A DNA stretch of 64,000 nt from Arcobacter venerupis (GCF_013201665.1 NZ_CP053840.1:1302001-1366000), one strand, 5' to 3'. Positions 17,356-26,796 are shown, counted from the stretch's first letter. Translations and numbers: made by a program. Notes: generated by a model not told the origin, from the sequence alone.

Positions 17356-19185
17356 GTGAATAACTTCAACGATAAAATAAACCTAATATGGCAAATAGCA
17401 GAGAGTTTAAGGGGAGTTTACAAACCTGAAAAATATGGTGATGTAATACTTCCAATGTGTGTAATCAAAAGATTTGATGAAATAATAAGCGAAAAAAAAG
17501 CAGATATTTTAAAAGCTTATAAACTTTATGAAACATTTCCCGAACAATCTCAAGAAGAGCTTATCAAAACAGAACTTGATGGGCTTGATTTTTACAATAT
17601 TTCTCCTTTTGGTTTTGATAACTTAACAAATGACCAAGACCATTTAAAAGAGAACTTCATAGCTTATTTACAAGGTTTTTCTTCAAATATTAAAGACATT
17701 ATCGCTCACTTTGATTTCAACAAAGATATAGACAAACTAGCAAAAAACAATCAACTTTTCCATGTAATACAAGAGTTTAACAATGTAGATTTACATCCAA
17801 ACAAAGTGGATAATCAAACTATGGGTTACATCTTTGAAGAGCTTATCAGAAAGTTCAAAGAAAATGCAGAAGCAGGAGACCACTACACACCAAGGGAAGT
17901 AATTGAACTTTGTATGAAAATGCTTTTTATGGGTAAAAGTGATGAGATAAAAACAAAAGGAAAAGTTATCTCAATAGCTGACTTTTGTTGTGGAACTGGT
18001 GGTATGCTTTCTGTTGGACAAAAGTATATTTTAGAGCAGAACAAAGATGCAAAAGTAGAACTTTATGGACAAGAGATAAATGACGAATCTTATGCTATTT
18101 GTAAAGCTGATATGCTTATAAAAGGTCAAGACACAAACAACATAGTTTTTGGAAATACTCTTACTGATGATGGACACAAAGGTAAACATTATAGATACTT
18201 AATTTCAAATCCACCCTTTGGAGTTCAATGGAAAAAAGAGCAATCTTATGTGACAAGTGAAAATGTAACTTATGGTTTTTCAGGAAGATTTGGCGCAGGA
18301 GTTCCAAGGGTTAGTGATGGTTCGTTGCTATTTTTACAAAATATGATAAGTAAAATGGTAGATGATGAAAGCGGTAGCCGAATAGCTATCATCTTCAATG
18401 GTTCACCACTTTTTACAGGTGATGCAGGAGGCGGTGAAAGTAATATCCGAAAATGGATAATCGAATCTGATATGTTAGAGGGAATCATCTCACTTCCAAC
18501 TGACCTTTTTTATAATACTGGAATCTCTACTTATATTTGGGTACTTACAAATAAAAAAGAGAAAAAAAGAAAGGGAAAAATTCAGCTAGTAAATGCAAGT
18601 GATTTTTCAAAGCCTATGAGAAAATCTTTAGGAAATAAAAGAAAGTTTATAGATAAAACTCAAATAGAAGAGATTGGAAATATATACAAAACTTTTGAAG
18701 AGTCAAAATATTCAAAAATCTTTGATAATAGAGATTTTGGATTTACAAAAATCACAATCGAGCGACCAAAAAATCTTGAAGAACTAAAAGATGATGAGAA
18801 GTTTGGAAACCTAGAGAACAAAGATGAAATAGCAAAAATCTTACAAAAAATAGAAGATGAGAAAAAAGAGTTTAGCTCACGTACTGCATTTGTAAAATAT
18901 CTAAAAATCAAACTAAAACCAACAGAATTAAACCTGCTAATAGCAAAAGATACAGAATCAATACCTCTAAAAAAAGAGATAAAAGAGTATTTTAAAGAAG
19001 AGGTAAAACCACACTTACCCTCATCGTGGATGGATGAAACAACTTTTGAAAACATAGGTTATGAACTGCCATTTACAAGACACTTTTATGAGTACAAAAA
19101 ACTTGATAGTTTTGAAGATATTATGATGGAAATTAGAGAACTTGAATCAAGCATAAATGATGATTTAAAAGAGTTATTAGCCTAA
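17356..19185 (+). CDS. hsdM: type I restriction-modification system methyltransferase subunit HsdM
   Basis: 609 residues. An N-terminal HsdM helical domain (about 1-150) is followed by the N6-adenine methyltransferase fold: AdoMet motif ADFCCGTGGML (~208-218) and catalytic SNPPF (~283-287). It pairs with HsdS to methylate adenines in the recognition site and protect host DNA. The start is GTG at 17356; no ATG upstream fits. The stop overlaps the hsdS ATG by one base. The C-terminal ~170 residues are highly charged and helical, as expected for contact with HsdS. Confidence 0.93.
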   Translation: MNNFNDKINLIWQIAESLRGVYKPEKYGDVILPMCVIKRFDEIISEKKADILKAYKLYETFPEQSQEELIKTELDGLDFYNISPFGFDNLTNDQDHLKENFIAYLQGFSSNIKDIIAHFDFNKDIDKLAKNNQLFHVIQEFNNVDLHPNKVDNQTMGYIFEELIRKFKENAEAGDHYTPREVIELCMKMLFMGKSDEIKTKGKVISIADFCCGTGGMLSVGQKYILEQNKDAKVELYGQEINDESYAICKADMLIKGQDTNNIVFGNTLTDDGHKGKHYRYLISNPPFGVQWKKEQSYVTSENVTYGFSGRFGAGVPRVSDGSLLFLQNMISKMVDDESGSRIAIIFNGSPLFTGDAGGGESNIRKWIIESDMLEGIISLPTDLFYNTGISTYIWVLTNKKEKKRKGKIQLVNASDFSKPMRKSLGNKRKFIDKTQIEEIGNIYKTFEESKYSKIFDNRDFGFTKITIERPKNLEELKDDEKFGNLENKDEIAKILQKIEDEKKEFSSRTAFVKYLKIKLKPTELNLLIAKDTESIPLKKEIKEYFKEEVKPHLPSSWMDETTFENIGYELPFTRHFYEYKKLDSFEDIMMEIRELESSINDDLKELLA

Positions 19186-20537
19186 TGAAATATAGAATTA
19201 GAAAACAAGATGAACTAAAAGCAAGTGGTTTACATTGGATTGATTATTTACCAAAAGATTGGAAAAAAGCTAGTTTAAAATATATTTTAAATTATGTAAT
19301 TGGTTCAACTCCATCTACATCAAAAGATAAATATTTTTTTGGAGATAATATTTGGGTTTCTATTTCAGATATTAAAGATAAATACATTAGTGATGCTAAA
19401 CAGAGATTATCAGATGATGCAATTATTGATTGTAATATAAAAGTAGTTCCAAAAGGTTCTTTACTTTATAGTTTTAAATTATCAGTTGGACAAATGAGTT
19501 TTAATACAGTTGATTTGTATACAAATGAAGCAATAGCATCATTTTTAAATAATGAAAATGTAAATTTAGATTTTTGGTATTATGCTTTAGGTGAATATTT
19601 AATTGAATATGCGAATGATAATATTTATGGCGCTAAATTATTGAATCAAGATTTGATAAAAAATGCGAGACTTTTAGTTCCATCAAAAATTGAGCAACAA
19701 AAAATAGCAAATTTTTTAGATGAAAAAAGCAAAATCTTTGATGAATCTATTTCAAAAAAAGAGCAACTTATCTCTAAATTAGAGTTAGCAAAACAATCTT
19801 TGATAAGTGAAGTAGTAACTGGAAAACTAAAAATCATAGAAAATAACTCAAAATTACAAACTATCAAAAGAGAACAAAATGAACTAAAACCAAGTGGTGT
19901 TGAGTGGTTGGGTAATATTCCTAAAGAATGGGAAATGAAAAAATTAGGTTATATGTTTTCTTTTAAAAATGGTGTTAATACGGATTCTTCTAATTATGGA
20001 AAAGGTATTAAATTTATAAATGTAAAAGAAACTATTAATACTAATTTTATAATGGAAAAAGATATTGAAGGGTCTGTATTAGTTTCTGATTCAATCATTA
20101 AAGAAAATTCAGTTAGAAAAGGAGATGTTTTATTCAATAGAACATCTGAAACTATTGAAGAATTAGCATTAAGTACAGTTTACTATGATGATAAGATAGC
20201 TTTATTTGGTGGATTTGTTATAAGAGGAAGACAAATTACAAAAAAATTAGATTTAGACTTTAAAAAATACTGTTTTCAATCAACTGAAATAAGAAAACAA
20301 ATCATTTCTTATGGAAGTGGAAGTATTAGAAAAAATATTGCACAAACAAATTTAAAAAATGTATATTTATTTGTACCTACAATAACCGAACAACAAAAAA
20401 TATCAAAATACCTAGATGAAAAACTTATCCATTTTGATAATACAATAGAAAAAACAAAACAAAGTATCAAAAAACTAAAACTTGCAAAAGAAGCACTAAT
20501 TTCCCAAGCAGTTACGGGTAAAATAGAAGTATTATAA
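19185..20537 (+). CDS. hsdS: type I restriction-modification specificity subunit HsdS
   Basis: 450 residues with the classic duplicated layout: two target-recognition domains, each opened by a similar sequence (ELKASGLHWIDYLPKDW and ELKPSGVEWLGNIPKEW) and closed by a conserved coiled-coil spacer (FLDEKSKIFDESI...VTGKL near 178-218 and YLDEKLIHFDNTI...VTGKI near 410-447). Each TRD reads one half of a bipartite DNA target. Both half-repeats are intact, so the protein looks functional. Recognition sequence cannot be read from the protein. It is translationally coupled to hsdM. Confidence 0.93.
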   Translation: MKYRIRKQDELKASGLHWIDYLPKDWKKASLKYILNYVIGSTPSTSKDKYFFGDNIWVSISDIKDKYISDAKQRLSDDAIIDCNIKVVPKGSLLYSFKLSVGQMSFNTVDLYTNEAIASFLNNENVNLDFWYYALGEYLIEYANDNIYGAKLLNQDLIKNARLLVPSKIEQQKIANFLDEKSKIFDESISKKEQLISKLELAKQSLISEVVTGKLKIIENNSKLQTIKREQNELKPSGVEWLGNIPKEWEMKKLGYMFSFKNGVNTDSSNYGKGIKFINVKETINTNFIMEKDIEGSVLVSDSIIKENSVRKGDVLFNRTSETIEELALSTVYYDDKIALFGGFVIRGRQITKKLDLDFKKYCFQSTEIRKQIISYGSGSIRKNIAQTNLKNVYLFVPTITEQQKISKYLDEKLIHFDNTIEKTKQSIKKLKLAKEALISQAVTGKIEVL

Positions 20538-20557
20538 AATAATCAAGGAGTCAAAAC

Positions 20558-21586
20558 ATGAGTGAACTAATAGAAAATAAAAACTTAGTAAATCAATTAA
20601 AATCTTTAATAGCATCTACTAAAGAGCAAGTAGCTATTAGTGTAAACTCATCTTTGACTTTGATGTATTGGCAAATTGGTTATAAAATCAATGAAGATAT
20701 TTTGAAAAATAGTCGTGCAGAGTATGGAAAAGAGATTTTGCAGACAGTGTCTGCAAAATTGACAGAAGAGTTTGGTCAAGGTTTTTCAAAAAGAAATTTA
20801 GCTGATATGATTAAATTTTCACAAGTTTTTGATGATTTTGAAATTGTCTCTACACTGTCGAGACAATTGAGTTGGTCTCATTTTAAAGAAATTATGTATA
20901 TGGACGATAGTTTAAAAATAGAGTTTTATGCTCAAATGAGTGATTTGGATAAGTGGAGTGTAAGAACTTTGAGAAATCGAATTGACTCTATGCTGTTTGA
21001 GAGAACAGCACTATCGAAAAAGCCTGATGAATTAATCACTTATGAAATAGAAAAACTAAAAGAGGGCATTGTAACTCCTAATATGATTTTAAAAGACCCG
21101 TATGTTTTAGACTTTTTAGAGTTAAATGATAGATATTTAGAAAAAGATTTAGAAGATGCGATTTTACGAGATATTGAAAACTTTATTTTGGAGCTAGGAA
21201 ATGGATTTTCTTTTATATCACGACAAAAAAGAATTCAAATAGGCGAAGATGATTTTTATATTGATTTACTTTTTTATAATCGAAAATTAAAAAGATTGGT
21301 TGCTTTTGACTTGAAACTGGGAAAATTCAAAGCAGAGTATAAAGGGCAAATGGAGCTTTATTTAAAATACTTAGAAAAGTATGAAAAAGAAGAAGATGAA
21401 AATACACCTTTGGGAATCATACTTTGTAGTGATAAGAATCAAGAACAAATAGAATTACTAGAACTTGAAAAAAGCGATATTCATGTGGCAAAATATCTCA
21501 CCATTTTACCACCAAAAGAAGAGTTTGAAAAACGACTTCACAAGGCAATAGAAAATGCAAAACAAAAATATCAAATCAAAGGTTAA
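20558..21586 (+). CDS. DUF1016/YhcG-type PDDEXK nuclease domain protein within the hsd operon
   Basis: 342 residues. The N-terminal DUF1016 domain (SLTLMYWQIGYKI, YGKEILQTVSAKLTEEFGQGFS, RQLSWSHFKEIM) is followed by a C-terminal PD-(D/E)XK nuclease fold: FISRQKRIQIGEDDFYIDLLFYNR, then VAFDLKLGKF carrying the DxK pair. Family members are found inside type I restriction operons and elsewhere and are thought to be DNA nucleases; an exact role is not established. AAGGAG lies 5 nt before the ATG. It sits 20 nt after hsdS and 3 nt before hsdR, so it is co-expressed with the restriction system. Confidence 0.85.
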   Translation: MSELIENKNLVNQLKSLIASTKEQVAISVNSSLTLMYWQIGYKINEDILKNSRAEYGKEILQTVSAKLTEEFGQGFSKRNLADMIKFSQVFDDFEIVSTLSRQLSWSHFKEIMYMDDSLKIEFYAQMSDLDKWSVRTLRNRIDSMLFERTALSKKPDELITYEIEKLKEGIVTPNMILKDPYVLDFLELNDRYLEKDLEDAILRDIENFILELGNGFSFISRQKRIQIGEDDFYIDLLFYNRKLKRLVAFDLKLGKFKAEYKGQMELYLKYLEKYEKEEDENTPLGIILCSDKNQEQIELLELEKSDIHVAKYLTILPPKEEFEKRLHKAIENAKQKYQIKG

Positions 21587-21589
21587 ATC

Positions 21590-24559
21590 ATGGCACATAT
21601 AAAAGAAAAAGATATTGAAGAAGCAATTCAAAATGCTACTTTTAAAAGTGGATTTGCTCAAAGTGTTAGTAGTGATTTTGATAGAATTTCTTGCATAAAT
21701 AAAAAAGAACTTTTTAAGTTCTTGGAGTCAACCCAAAGTGAGCTTTTAGATGAATTTAAAAAATCTCGACCAACAAACTGGCAAGAAAAATTAATAGATT
21801 TGATTGATAATAAGATAAAAAATAGAGGTTTGATTGAAGTTTTAAGAGATGGTGTTGAGGATTATACACTTACTTCAAATTTAAGACTTGTTTATTTCAA
21901 ACCAAACAATAATAAAAACCAAGAAACAGTAAAACTATATAACTCAAATATCTTTTCACTCACAAGACAATTATACTTTGAAGATGGAGCTAAAACTTCT
22001 ATTGATTTGGTTGTTTTTTTAAATGGTTTTCCAATAGTTGTAATTGAATTAAAAAACAAATACACAGGACAAAGTATTGAAAATGGAAAAGAACAATTTA
22101 AACTTGATAGAAGTTATAGAAGTAAATTAAGTGAATTTAACACAAGAACTCTTATCTATTTTGCCGTTGATAATGATGAAGTAAGTATGACAACAGAACT
22201 AAAGGGAAAAGATACTTTCTTTTTGCCATTTAATAAAGGTTTTGAAAATGGTTCTGGAAATCCAACAGTTGATGGTAAATTAAAAACTCACTATTTATGG
22301 GAAGAGATTTTAAGTCAAGATTCATTATTAGATATATTTAGAAACTTCTATTTTATACAAGTAGATGAAAAAGACCCAAAAAAGAAAATAGCAATATTCC
22401 CCAGATACCATCAACTAGATGTGGTAAAAAAAGTAGAACAAAAAGTAAAAGAGGAAAAACAAGGACATAAATATCTAATCCAACACAGTGCAGGAAGTGG
22501 GAAAACAAACTCTATTTCTTGGTTGGCTCATAGACTTTCAAAACTACATGATGAAAATGAAAATCCAATTTTTGATAGTGTGATTGTAATTACAGATAGA
22601 AAAGTCTTAGATAAACAGTTGCAAGATGCTATTTATCAGTTGGATAAAACAAAGGGAATAGTTGTAAAAATTGATAAAAATAAAAACTCAAATGATTTAG
22701 CCCAAGCCTTACAGAAAAAAGCAAAAATCATAATAACAACTATTCAAAAGTTTGCCTATGCCTATAAAAAAATAGATGCCATAGATAAACATAACTATGC
22801 CATCATAATAGATGAAGCACACTCAAGTACAAGTGGCGAAAATATAAACTATTTAAAACTTACCCTTAGTGGAAAAAGTTTAGATGAGGCAAAAGAGTTT
22901 GATTCTAAGTTTGAAAGTGACAGTGAAGATGATGTAAATAAAATGTTAGAGGCTATCACAGATACAAAGCACTTGAGTTTTTTTGCATTTACAGCAACAC
23001 CAAAAGATAAAACAATGCAAATATTTGGAAGAGTTGAAGATGATGGTTTAGCCCATGAATTTCATTTGTATTCTATGCGACAAGCTATTGAAGAGGGATT
23101 TATCCTTGACCCTTTAAAAAATTATATGATTAGTGATACGTATTTTAAAATAGGAAAAAAAATAAAAGATAATCCAATCTTTGAAAAAAGAGGAGCAAAT
23201 AAAGCAATAGGAAGTTTTATAAATCTACATGAACATAATATCAATCAAAAAGTAGAAACCATAGTAGAAGATTTTATGACAAATAGAGTTTTTTGGTTGG
23301 CAAATAAAGCAAAAGCTATGATAGTAACAAGTTCAAGACTTCATGCCCTAAAATATAAACTAGCACTTGATGGATATTTAGCTACACATTATCCTAGTAT
23401 TAAATCACTTATTGCTTTTTCAGGAGAGCTTGAAATTGATGAGGTTAAATATACAGAAGAGAGTCTTAATGCTATTAAAGAGAGTGAATTGCCTGATGTT
23501 TTTGATAGTGTTGATAGTATTAAATTTCTAATTGTTGCAGATAAATATCAAACAGGATTTGACCAACCAAAACTTTGTGTTATGTATGTTGATAAAATGC
23601 TAGATGGTGTAACAGCAGTTCAAACACTTTCAAGACTTAATCGAGTAGCAAGAGGTAAAGATAATACTTTTGTATTAGATTTTGTAAATGAACAAGAAAC
23701 AATTCTGAAATCTTTTTCAAGATATTACACTTGCTCAAATATAGAAAAAATGACAGACCCAAATATTGTGTTTGAGTTTTATCACAAAATAGATGAGTTT
23801 CATATATGTTATGAGGAAGAAGTAAAAGAGTATTGTAAACTTTATCTAAAAGAGAATAGAAACTCAAATGATATAGCGAATATGGATAATCTAGTAAATG
23901 TAGCAATTGAACGATTTAATAAAATAAAAGATAATGCAAAAGAGGATGAGTTTAAAACCTATGTGATTAAGTTCTTTAGAGCTTATAACTTTTTGATACA
24001 AATTTATCCTATTAAAAAAACATCACTTTATGAAATGTATATTTACCTTGGTGGACTGATTAAAAAGTTTCCAAAAGATAAAATAAGTAAAGTTGAACTT
24101 AATAATTTGCTTAGTCTTGATTTTTATAAACTAAAAAGAATGAATGGTGATGAAATAAATGGAGAAGATTTATCACTATCTTCAACAGTAGCACAACCTT
24201 TACAAGGTTATAGTGAGGGAAGTAGTAGAACAAAAGATAAAGAAGAAGTTGATTTAAATAGTTTGATTCAAAGAATAAATGATTTATTTGGACTTGATTT
24301 AAGTGATGAAGATAGATTGGCTTTTTTTGACCAACCGCTCGAAGCTCATAAAAAGAATGAAGACTTAAAAGATATAGCAATTGTAAATAGTTATGATGAG
24401 TTTGAAGAACAGTTCAAAAAAGGGTATTTCTTAAAAATGATTGTGGATAAAAGAAGTACAAATGAAGAGATGTTTAATAAAATTATTACAGATAACTCTC
24501 TAAAATCATATTTACTTGAAAATATGTCAAGGGAATTATATAGATATTTTAATGTATAA
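21590..24559 (+). CDS. hsdR: type I restriction enzyme endonuclease/translocase subunit HsdR
   Basis: 989 residues. An N-terminal nuclease domain with the PD-(D/E)XK signature (IDLVVFLNGFPIVVIELKN, ~137-155) is followed by an SF2 helicase: Walker A HSAGSGKTNSISW (~300), IIDEAHS (DEAH box ~407), FAFTATPKD (motif III) and the C-terminal motif TLSRLNRVARGKD (motif VI). The C-terminal helical part binds the methylase core. It translocates unmethylated DNA and cleaves it. Full length with no frame disruption. It closes the hsdM-hsdS-DUF1016-hsdR operon. Confidence 0.94.
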   Translation: MAHIKEKDIEEAIQNATFKSGFAQSVSSDFDRISCINKKELFKFLESTQSELLDEFKKSRPTNWQEKLIDLIDNKIKNRGLIEVLRDGVEDYTLTSNLRLVYFKPNNNKNQETVKLYNSNIFSLTRQLYFEDGAKTSIDLVVFLNGFPIVVIELKNKYTGQSIENGKEQFKLDRSYRSKLSEFNTRTLIYFAVDNDEVSMTTELKGKDTFFLPFNKGFENGSGNPTVDGKLKTHYLWEEILSQDSLLDIFRNFYFIQVDEKDPKKKIAIFPRYHQLDVVKKVEQKVKEEKQGHKYLIQHSAGSGKTNSISWLAHRLSKLHDENENPIFDSVIVITDRKVLDKQLQDAIYQLDKTKGIVVKIDKNKNSNDLAQALQKKAKIIITTIQKFAYAYKKIDAIDKHNYAIIIDEAHSSTSGENINYLKLTLSGKSLDEAKEFDSKFESDSEDDVNKMLEAITDTKHLSFFAFTATPKDKTMQIFGRVEDDGLAHEFHLYSMRQAIEEGFILDPLKNYMISDTYFKIGKKIKDNPIFEKRGANKAIGSFINLHEHNINQKVETIVEDFMTNRVFWLANKAKAMIVTSSRLHALKYKLALDGYLATHYPSIKSLIAFSGELEIDEVKYTEESLNAIKESELPDVFDSVDSIKFLIVADKYQTGFDQPKLCVMYVDKMLDGVTAVQTLSRLNRVARGKDNTFVLDFVNEQETILKSFSRYYTCSNIEKMTDPNIVFEFYHKIDEFHICYEEEVKEYCKLYLKENRNSNDIANMDNLVNVAIERFNKIKDNAKEDEFKTYVIKFFRAYNFLIQIYPIKKTSLYEMYIYLGGLIKKFPKDKISKVELNNLLSLDFYKLKRMNGDEINGEDLSLSSTVAQPLQGYSEGSSRTKDKEEVDLNSLIQRINDLFGLDLSDEDRLAFFDQPLEAHKKNEDLKDIAIVNSYDEFEEQFKKGYFLKMIVDKRSTNEEMFNKIITDNSLKSYLLENMSRELYRYFNV

Positions 24560-24601
24560 AATTTAGTTGCGGAGTAATAATTGCATATAAAACTAATTAA
24601 G

Positions 24602-24613
24602 AGAGTATACTCT
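24602..24613. promoter_or_regulatory. perfect palindrome, possible operator of the NifX-like gene
   Basis: AGAGTATACTCT is a perfect 12-bp palindrome that runs into the TACAAT -10 box (24613-24618) of the next gene. This position suits repressor binding. The cognate regulator is unknown. Confidence 0.45.
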
Positions 24614-24618
24614 ACAAT
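24613..24618 (+). promoter_or_regulatory. -10 box of NifX-like gene
   Basis: TACAAT 20 nt before the ATG, giving a leader of ~14 nt that still contains the AAAGG ribosome site. Confidence 0.4.
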
Positions 24619-24638
24619 AAACTAATAAAAGGCCTATT

Positions 24639-25031
24639 ATGAAAATAGCAATTCCAGTAAAAGATGAGAATTTAACATTCTTTAGTAATGCAGGACATAC
24701 TCCAAATTTCGCAATTTATGATTTAACAGGTTCAGGAATGTTTAGATCATTTAAATTAGACTCAATAATAAAAAATCCAAGAACAGACATTGACCATGAC
24801 CACGCAGAAGAAGATCATCAATGTGACCACGGACACGATGATGAAGAACATATTGCCCAACATAATAAAATGGGTGAAGCTTTAAGTGAATGTAGTTATA
24901 TAGTAGTTAAAAAAGCTTGTAAAAACACAGCGAACTCATTTACTTCACAAGGTATAAAACTTGTTAAATATAATGGTGAAGCATTAGATGTAAATACAAT
25001 ATTAAAAGAGACATCAGTTTCGTTTAAATAA
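24639..25031 (+). CDS. NifX/NifB-type FeMo-cofactor-biosynthesis-like protein with His-rich loop
   Basis: 130 residues. The N-terminus MKIAIPVKDENLTFFSNAGHTPNFAIYD is the typical start of the dinitrogenase iron-molybdenum cofactor biosynthesis (NifX/NafY/NifB C-terminal) domain, and CSYIVVKKACKNTANSFTSQGIKLV continues it. Between the two halves, residues ~51-73 form a loop very rich in His, Asp and Glu with one Cys. Such a loop could store or deliver Ni2+ or another metal. No nif genes are seen. It sits next to hypB, so a link with hydrogenase metal supply is plausible but inferred. Confidence 0.75.
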   Translation: MKIAIPVKDENLTFFSNAGHTPNFAIYDLTGSGMFRSFKLDSIIKNPRTDIDHDHAEEDHQCDHGHDDEEHIAQHNKMGEALSECSYIVVKKACKNTANSFTSQGIKLVKYNGEALDVNTILKETSVSFK

Positions 25032-25050
25032 CTATATTATTTTTAATTTA

Positions 25051-25082
25051 CTTTAAAACTAGTCAATAAAAATTGACTAGTT
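25051..25082 (-). terminator. terminator of cytochrome c gene (also between convergent genes)
   Basis: A perfect 10-bp stem AACTAGTCAA / TTGACTAGTT with a 6-nt loop, followed on the minus strand by TTTTAAAG. Confidence 0.6.
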
Positions 25083-25088
25083 AAAAGA

Positions 25089-25382
25089 TTATTTCATTGC
25101 TGCTATTTGTTTTGCTAAATCAGCTATATCAGCATCACTCAATTTTGCAGTTTGACCTTTCATAACTGCTCCCATTCCATATACATTTAAAGTTCCAGCT
25201 TTGTAACCATTTAAAGAAGCAATAGTTTTAGCTTCATCCCAACCTTTTATTATTGCAGATTTTCCTAATGCAGCTTTTTCAGCATTTGCTCCATGACAAG
25301 TGGCACATGCTGCAAAAGAAGCAGCAGATAAATAAGTAGCAGATACTGCTACAAATATTGTAGATAATACGATTTTTTTCAT
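25089..25382 (-). CDS. small periplasmic c-type cytochrome
   Basis: 97 residues. Signal peptide KKIVLSTIFVAVSATYLSA is followed by the haem-binding motif CATCHG (~26-31). The distal axial ligand is probably a methionine in VYGMGAVMKGQTAKLSDADI. One haem, class I cytochrome of the c553 type, usable as a periplasmic electron carrier. It is oriented against the hyp genes and has its own terminator. Ribosome site AGGAG lies 7-8 nt before the ATG. Confidence 0.88.
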   Translation of the reverse strand: MKKIVLSTIFVAVSATYLSAASFAACATCHGANAEKAALGKSAIIKGWDEAKTIASLNGYKAGTLNVYGMGAVMKGQTAKLSDADIADLAKQIAAMK

Positions 25383-25565
25383 TTTTTCTCCTAAAAATTA
25401 ATTTACTATTATTACTAACAATTGTTAATTTAGTGTTATATAAATTTATTTGTTCCAAAAACACCTAACTGCAAATTAATATTATAGGAGATTTAGACTT
25501 TTTGAGTTAAACTATTTAAAATGAATAAACATTCACAAAAATAGATTAAAACAAAAGGAAATAAT

Positions 25566-26384
25566 ATGTGTAAAGATTGCGGTTGTACAATAGCAGGACA
25601 AGAACATCACCATCATCACGATGACCATGAACATGGAATTGTTCATGACCATGAACATCAACATGATAATACAACTTGGAGTGCAACACACCAAGCAGCA
25701 CACGAAACTTTAAATCATAATCCCCAATTAAATGACGCAAAAACTATCTCTGTAATCAAAAAGATACTTGATAAAAATGACCATGAAGCCTCACACAATA
25801 GAGCTCATTTTGATTCACACAAAGTTTTAGGAATAAATCTTATGTCAAGCCCTGGAAGTGGAAAAACATCACTTTTAGAAAATATTGCAGATATGGTAGA
25901 TTTTAAATTTGCAGTTGTTGAGGGTGACTTAGAAACTTCAAGGGATGCTGATAGATTAAAAGCAAAAGGAATTGAAGCTGTTCAAATCCAAACAGGAAGT
26001 GCTTGTCATTTAGATGCCTTTATGGTTCACAAAGGTTTGCATGATATTAACCTAGACAATATTGATGTTTGTTTTGTGGAAAATGTAGGAAATTTAGTTT
26101 GTCCAGCTTCTTATGATGTTGGAACTCACTTAAATATTGTTCTTGTTTCAGTTCCTGAAGGCGTTGATAAGATTGCTAAATATCCAGTTATGTTTAGATG
26201 TGCTGATTTAATACTTATTACAAAAACAGATTTACTTCCATACTTTGAATATGATATTGAAAAAGAGAAGATGGAAGCTAGAAAACTAAAACCAAATGTA
26301 GATATTTTAGAAGTAAATGTAAAAGATAAACAATCACTTCAAAATGTAATTGATTGGATTAATTTCAAAAGAAAGATGAGATGA
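25566..26384 (+). CDS. hypB: hydrogenase nickel incorporation GTPase HypB
   Basis: 272 residues. It starts MCKDCGC, the N-terminal high-affinity nickel site (CxxCGC), followed by a His-rich stretch (residues ~12-36) that can store nickel. The GTPase domain shows the P-loop SSPGSGKTSL (~93-102), the GDLETSRDADRL segment, GSACHLDA (metal site in the G domain), ENVGNLVCP and ITKTDLL. HypB delivers Ni2+ to [NiFe]-hydrogenase precursor with HypA, coupled to GTP hydrolysis. It is the first gene of hypBCD; a long palindromic element separates it from hypC. Confidence 0.95.
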   Translation: MCKDCGCTIAGQEHHHHHDDHEHGIVHDHEHQHDNTTWSATHQAAHETLNHNPQLNDAKTISVIKKILDKNDHEASHNRAHFDSHKVLGINLMSSPGSGKTSLLENIADMVDFKFAVVEGDLETSRDADRLKAKGIEAVQIQTGSACHLDAFMVHKGLHDINLDNIDVCFVENVGNLVCPASYDVGTHLNIVLVSVPEGVDKIAKYPVMFRCADLILITKTDLLPYFEYDIEKEKMEARKLKPNVDILEVNVKDKQSLQNVIDWINFKRKMR

Positions 26385-26491
26385 TATTTGTAAAATCAAT
26401 TTCATTCATTTAGGCTTCACGGTGGGTACCCAAAAATCAAAGATTTTTACCCTTCCGTTGCAGAATCATTCATAAAATTGTTTTACAAATA
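26385..26491. repeat. ~107-bp imperfect palindromic element between hypB and hypC
   Basis: It starts at the base after the hypB stop codon. The left arm, from TATTTGTAAAATCAATTT to GGGTACCCAAAAATC, and the right arm, from GATTTTTACCC to CAATT..TTTTACAAATA, are reverse complements along almost their full length (arms of ~50 bp, a few mismatches and small gaps, loop AAA at 26439-26441). The central part is more GC-rich than the surroundings. It could be a MITE-like or REP-like mobile palindrome, or a hairpin that processes the hyp transcript. No second copy was noticed in this window. Confidence 0.75.
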
Positions 26492-26514
26492 ATAGATTAA
26501 AAAGGAAAAATTGT

Positions 26515-26796
26515 ATGTGCTTATCAATACCATCAAAAATAAAAAGTATAGACACTGAAATGAACACTTGTATCGTTGATACAATGGGAGTTGAAAGAGG
26601 TGCTAGTTTAGATTTAATAGATCAAGATGTAGTAGTTGGAGATTATGTTTTAATTCATATTGGATTTGCAATGAATAAAATAAATGAAGAGGATGCCATG
26701 GAATCTCTCAAAGTTTACCAAGAGATAATAGAAAAGATGGAAGAGCAAGATAGATTAGAAGCAATTGCTCAATCTGATAATTGCCCAAATAGATAA
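26515..26796 (+). CDS. hypC: hydrogenase maturation chaperone HypC
   Basis: 93 residues. The N-terminus MCLSIPSKI carries the invariant Cys2 (after Met removal) that binds the Fe(CN)2CO unit; GDYVLIHIGFAMNKI is the second family motif. HypC acts with HypD in assembling the iron-dicyano-carbonyl group and as a chaperone for the hydrogenase large subunit. AAAGGA lies ~6 nt before the ATG. It lies 4 nt ahead of hypD. Confidence 0.95.
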   Translation: MCLSIPSKIKSIDTEMNTCIVDTMGVERGASLDLIDQDVVVGDYVLIHIGFAMNKINEEDAMESLKVYQEIIEKMEEQDRLEAIAQSDNCPNR

